In this document: in pieces, positions 4,849 through 7,591 of the stretch | Layout of the letters: every line of letters begins with the position of its first letter | How positions within the stretch are numbered: the first letter of the stretch is position 1 | DNA from: Cellvibrionales bacterium UBA1963 | Lineage (GTDB): Bacteria > Pseudomonadota > Gammaproteobacteria > Pseudomonadales > UBA7434 | Assembly (NCBI GenBank): GCA_002336035.1 | Contig: DDED01000109.1 | Location: forward strand, 1 to 7,591 | Direction: 5' to 3' | Length of the DNA: 7,591 nt | Notes under the pieces: generated by a model | What the model was told of the DNA's origin: nothing | Database searches by the model: none | The model's input: only the letters and a program-made list of their open reading frames with translations | Position numbers and translations under genes: made by a program

Positions 4849-6231
4849 TTACAGTTTTTTTGCGCGGAATTGTCTGCCTTTAATTTTTCCTTGATTAATT
4901 TTGTCTAGCGCCTTCGTTACTACCGCGCGATTAACGGCAACGTAGGCACTAAAGTCAAAAATATTTATCTTTCCAATAGCATCGCTTTCAATATCATTAT
5001 CGGCGGTTAATGCTCCAAGAATATCACCAGGCCTTAATTTTTGCTTTTTTCCGCCATCTATTTTTAAGCACACTTTATCTGGTAACCTTGGCTTTCTGTC
5101 AAAGTTCATTTGTTCTGGCAACATATCAACGGTTAAACGTTTACCAAGATGCTGTTCTAACAATTTTAATTTGTAATCTTCTTCTGAGCTTACTAAGGTA
5201 CAGGCCATCCCTTCATTTCCGGCTCTGCCCGTCCTGCCTACACGATGAACGTGGACATCAAGATCTCGAGCAATTTGATAATTGATCACTAAATCGAGCG
5301 CTTCAATATCTAAGCCACGTGCAGCGACATCAGTCGCAACAATCACAGTAATACTCTTATTATCAAATTGAACCAACGCTTCATCTCGTTGTTTTTGATC
5401 AAGATCACCGTGCAAGGCCAAAGTTGAAAAACCTTGACTCTTCAAGTGATCGGCGATCATTTGCGTTTCACGCTTAGTATTACAAAACACAACGACAGAG
5501 TTTGGATTGTGTTTTAAAATCAACAAACTTATGACATAAAGGCGATGCTGGTCATCTGTAACTTCAAATAGATTTTCTTTAATTATGCCATCACTATGGT
5601 CTATGTCTACTTCAACTAAGTGCGGTTTATGGGTGATTTTTTGAGCCATCGACTCTATTTCTTTTGGGTATGTAGCACTAAATAAAAGCGTTTGACGTTC
5701 TTGAGGCAATGAACCAATGATCGTTTCTAATGCCGGCTGAAAACCCATTTCTAACATGCGATCTGCTTCATCAAGAACCAACACTTTTAGCCTGTTAGCT
5801 GTTAATCTACCCTTTTTAATGTGATCTTCAATACGGCCAGGCGTGCCAACAATAATATGTGCGCCATGCTCTAGTGATCCTATTTGCGGTCCTATCGACT
5901 TGCCACCACAAAGCGTTAATACTTTTACATTATGCGTGCTGCGCGCCAAACGACGAATTTCTTTTGAAACTTGATCAGCCAATTCCCTGGTTGGACACAG
6001 AACAATAGCTTGAATACAAAAGTTTTTTACCTCTAGAGAGGCTAATAAGCCCAACCCAAATGCAGCTGTTTTACCGGATCCGGTTTTACTCTTTGCAATT
6101 ACATCTTCACCCGCAAGAATTTTGGGCAGGCTTTCAGCTTGTATGGCCGTCATTTCACAATAGCCTAAGCTCGTCAGATTATCTACGAAGCCATTTGGCA
6201 AGCCTAAGCTTAAAAAATTTTTTTTACTCAC
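4849..6231 (-). CDS. dbpA: ATP-dependent RNA helicase DbpA
   Basis: A 460-residue DEAD-box helicase that acts late in assembly of the 50S ribosomal subunit and binds hairpin 92 of 23S rRNA. E. coli DbpA is 457 residues. Motifs in order are the Q motif with Gln31, Walker A SKTGSGKT (48-55), PTRELA (80-85), TPGR (130-133), DEAD (154-157), SAT (185-187), ATDVAARGLDI (299-309) and HRVGRTGR (329-336). The C-terminal RNA-binding domain (about 385-460) ends in KIKGRQFRAKKL, with the KGR signature that separates DbpA from other DEAD-box proteins. Translation starts at GTG with AAGGGA 5 bases upstream. It lies 46 bases after the DUF2058 stop and 17 bases before the DUF3429 gene. All catalytic motifs are intact. 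Confidence 0.97.
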   Translation of the reverse strand: MSKKNFLSLGLPNGFVDNLTSLGYCEMTAIQAESLPKILAGEDVIAKSKTGSGKTAAFGLGLLASLEVKNFCIQAIVLCPTRELADQVSKEIRRLARSTHNVKVLTLCGGKSIGPQIGSLEHGAHIIVGTPGRIEDHIKKGRLTANRLKVLVLDEADRMLEMGFQPALETIIGSLPQERQTLLFSATYPKEIESMAQKITHKPHLVEVDIDHSDGIIKENLFEVTDDQHRLYVISLLILKHNPNSVVVFCNTKRETQMIADHLKSQGFSTLALHGDLDQKQRDEALVQFDNKSITVIVATDVAARGLDIEALDLVINYQIARDLDVHVHRVGRTGRAGNEGMACTLVSSEEDYKLKLLEQHLGKRLTVDMLPEQMNFDRKPRLPDKVCLKIDGGKKQKLRPGDILGALTADNDIESDAIGKINIFDFSAYVAVNRAVVTKALDKINQGKIKGRQFRAKKL

Positions 6232-6236
6232 GGTTA

Positions 6237-6242
6237 TCCCTT
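6237..6242 (-). promoter_or_regulatory. Ribosome binding site for the GTG start of dbpA
   Basis: On the minus strand AAGGGA lies 5 bases before a GTG start. It supports that GTG, which opens the expected short N-terminus ahead of the Q motif. The 46-base gap to the DUF2058 gene shows no strong promoter. Confidence 0.7.
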
Positions 6243-6277
6243 AAGATTTATTTCTTTATTATGAAACATTAATTGCA

Positions 6278-6832
6278 TCACCACATCAAATCATCAGGCA
6301 CAATGAATTCTGCATAAGGGTCATCTTCACCGTCAGATGAAGACTGATTTTTAGCCGACGAAGCTTCAATATTTTGCAAAACGACGGTTGTGGCATTTCT
6401 TTGCTTAATCTTATTAGCTACAGCTGCTGGCACTAACTCATATGACTGACCCAAACTCACTATAGCTATTTTTCCGGCGACTAAGCTTGCCTGCTGAATG
6501 CCAGTTAAGTAGATTTTTTTAATCTTTTTACTATCCGCAAACTGAAAGGGTATGTCACCGCCTTTTCTATGAATAAGGTTAAGCGTTATCAATTGTTTTA
6601 TCTGAGCCTTAATTGCTTTGCTCTCTGCCTCTTTTTGCTTTGCTAAATTGGTAGCTTTACCCTGTAACTTTTTTTCTTCTATCGACTTTAGCGCTTGCTC
6701 TTTTGCTTGATTGATTATCTGACTGCCCTTTGGCTGTTGTTTTGCTTTTTTCTTTTTTTGCTGAACAATTTTTTTAGCTCTCTTCTCATCGACTATACCG
6801 GCTTTCATTAATTGTTCTTGCAGTGTCGTCAT
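6278..6832 (-). CDS. yaiL: DUF2058 / YaiL-family nucleic-acid-associated protein
   Basis: A 184-residue homologue of E. coli YaiL, annotated elsewhere as a nucleoprotein or polynucleotide-associated protein. It opens MTTLQEQLMKAGIV, like YaiL. Residues 17-80 are lysine- and glutamine-rich and likely form a long basic coiled coil, suited to contact with nucleic acid. A compact C-terminal domain follows (about 81-155), with AIVSLGQSYELVPAAVANKI and the QRNATTVVLQ segment. After an acidic serine-rich linker comes the nearly invariant family ending DDPYAEFIVPDDLMW (170-184). Its exact biochemical role is not settled. AAGGA at 6843-6847 lies 10 bases before the ATG. It follows folA by 37 bases and precedes dbpA by 46, so co-transcription is likely. 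Confidence 0.93.
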   Translation of the reverse strand: MTTLQEQLMKAGIVDEKRAKKIVQQKKKKAKQQPKGSQIINQAKEQALKSIEEKKLQGKATNLAKQKEAESKAIKAQIKQLITLNLIHRKGGDIPFQFADSKKIKKIYLTGIQQASLVAGKIAIVSLGQSYELVPAAVANKIKQRNATTVVLQNIEASSAKNQSSSDGEDDPYAEFIVPDDLMW

Positions 6833-6869
6833 TATCGATTAATCCTTTATAATTTAATGTTAATGGTTA

Positions 6870-7361
6870 TTATAATCGCATATGTTTAATGACACGGTAG
6901 GCATAAGCATGCTTTTCATCTTTTTTATGCCGCTCAATAACTTGACTCTCCCAACCGTTAAAATCAAATACGGGCAAGATAGCCTCACCTTCAATATCTG
7001 CTTCAACAATTGTTTCATACACGAGACTTGCTTTCTTGAATGCTTCAACAAAAAAATGCACGCCACCAATGACAAATACCTCGTCGCTACTCTTATGGGC
7101 AGATTCAAGTGCCTTATCTAAGCTAGGTTGTAATTCGATGCTATCGACCACCTGATAATTTGCCTGTCGACTTATTACAATATTTCTTCTTCCTGGCAGC
7201 GCCGATTGGTGGTCTTCATACGTCTTGCGACCCATGATGATTGGCTTGCCGAGAGTCGTCCGTTTGAAGTGGGCAAATTCATCGGGCAAATGCCATGGTA
7301 TTTGGCCGTCCTTACCAATGCAATAGTTAGTAGAGCGGGCAAATATAATTGATACGGACAT
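6870..7361 (-). CDS. folA: Dihydrofolate reductase
   Basis: A 163-residue enzyme that reduces dihydrofolate to tetrahydrofolate with NADPH; E. coli FolA is 159 residues. The family pattern is clear: IGKDGQIPWHLP (15-26), HFKRTTLGKPIIMGRKTYE (31-49), LPGRRNIVISR (55-65) and VIGG (97-100). Two active-site positions are unusual. The catalytic acid (Asp27 in E. coli) is Glu28 here, and the Tyr of the GGxxxY motif (Tyr100 in E. coli) is Phe104. The loop after KTYE reads DHQS instead of the usual ESIG-type sequence and is one residue shorter. All other key positions, including Phe32 and the Thr in VYET, are present, so it should be active. The start has only a weak GGAA site (7371-7374). The upstream partial gene ends 48 bases before the start. 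Confidence 0.95.
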   Translation of the reverse strand: MSVSIIFARSTNYCIGKDGQIPWHLPDEFAHFKRTTLGKPIIMGRKTYEDHQSALPGRRNIVISRQANYQVVDSIELQPSLDKALESAHKSSDEVFVIGGVHFFVEAFKKASLVYETIVEADIEGEAILPVFDFNGWESQVIERHKKDEKHAYAYRVIKHMRL

Positions 7362-7409
7362 GATTTAATTTTCCAATGTGGCGGTATTATTTTGCTGCGT
7401 AAGTATTAT

Positions 7410-7591
7410 TTATTTAATCTTACGGAGGATAACGCTAGCTTCAGCAAGAATTTCCTGTCGATATTTTGTTTCAATTGTTTCACGTTCAGCGCTAAACTTA
7501 TAGCGTTGTTTTGTTGTAAGCTTTTGCCAATCGGCCAAAATGGGGATATGTGCTGTTGCCAATGCAAGTTTATCGAATACTGCATAGTCTT
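7410..7591 (-). CDS. C-terminal end of an unrecognised protein (cut by window)
   Basis: Reading from the right edge, 59 residues (DYAVFDKLALATAHIPIL at the visible start, VILRKIK at the end) lead to a TAA at 7410-7412. The frame is uninterrupted and reads like real protein: a helical first half, then a charged helix rich in Lys, Arg and Glu (around KFSAERETIETKYRQEIL). The other two frames are less plausible, one stopping early and one giving a low-complexity product. I do not recognise the family. It is not the end of ThyA, the frequent folA neighbour. The 57-base spacing to folA, counting through its leader, suggests it is the preceding gene of the same operon. Confidence 0.6.
   Translation of the reverse strand, partial: DYAVFDKLALATAHIPILADWQKLTTKQRYKFSAERETIETKYRQEILAEASVILRKIK

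Noticed and set aside
6860..7121. Open frames on both strands inside folA
   Set aside because: They are alternative frames of a clearly coding gene, with no family resemblance and no ribosome sites.

Overview
The window looks like ordinary chromosome from a gammaproteobacterium, moderate to slightly AT-rich and probably free-living or marine. This rests on Nei and DbpA proteins close to the E. coli ones, a DUF2058 (YaiL) protein that keeps the family's C-terminal signature, and a HopJ-family gene. A DUF385 oxidoreductase and a saccharopine-dehydrogenase-like reductase are also present. I cannot name a genus. I see no insertion sequence, prophage, CRISPR array, tRNA or rRNA.

Left part (1-3515). 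A roughly 460-base non-coding stretch with short direct repeats, a TATAAT box and a 10-bp palindrome precedes nei (+, GTG start at 463), a base-excision DNA glycosylase/lyase. Its end overlaps by 8 bases the end of a convergent DUF385 gene (-, 1283-1750), of the deazaflavin-dependent nitroreductase family. A divergent spacer holding an 8-bp inverted repeat separates this from a HopJ-family gene (+, 1943-2287). One base past the HopJ stop ends a convergent saccharopine-dehydrogenase-like oxidoreductase (-, 2289-3515). These four genes look like independent units packed tail to tail.

Middle part (3516-4333). About 800 bases carry no gene I can support. They hold three AATAGCC repeats spaced exactly 22 bp apart, several small palindromes and a few short open frames that may be gene remnants or small peptides.

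Right part (4334-7591). Five genes run on the minus strand, in transcription order: an unrecognised gene cut by the window edge, folA (dihydrofolate reductase), a DUF2058/YaiL gene, dbpA (DEAD-box helicase of 50S ribosome assembly) and a DUF3429 membrane protein. Gaps of 57, 37, 46 and 17 bases suggest one operon mixing folate metabolism, nucleic-acid-associated functions and an unknown membrane protein. No strong terminator is visible after the last gene.

I did not find a convincing new multi-gene system. The points most worth checking are the DUF385 gene in a lineage that mostly lacks F420, the Glu/Phe substitutions in the DHFR active site, the phased 22-bp repeats, and the fixed or accidental pairing of DUF3429 with dbpA.
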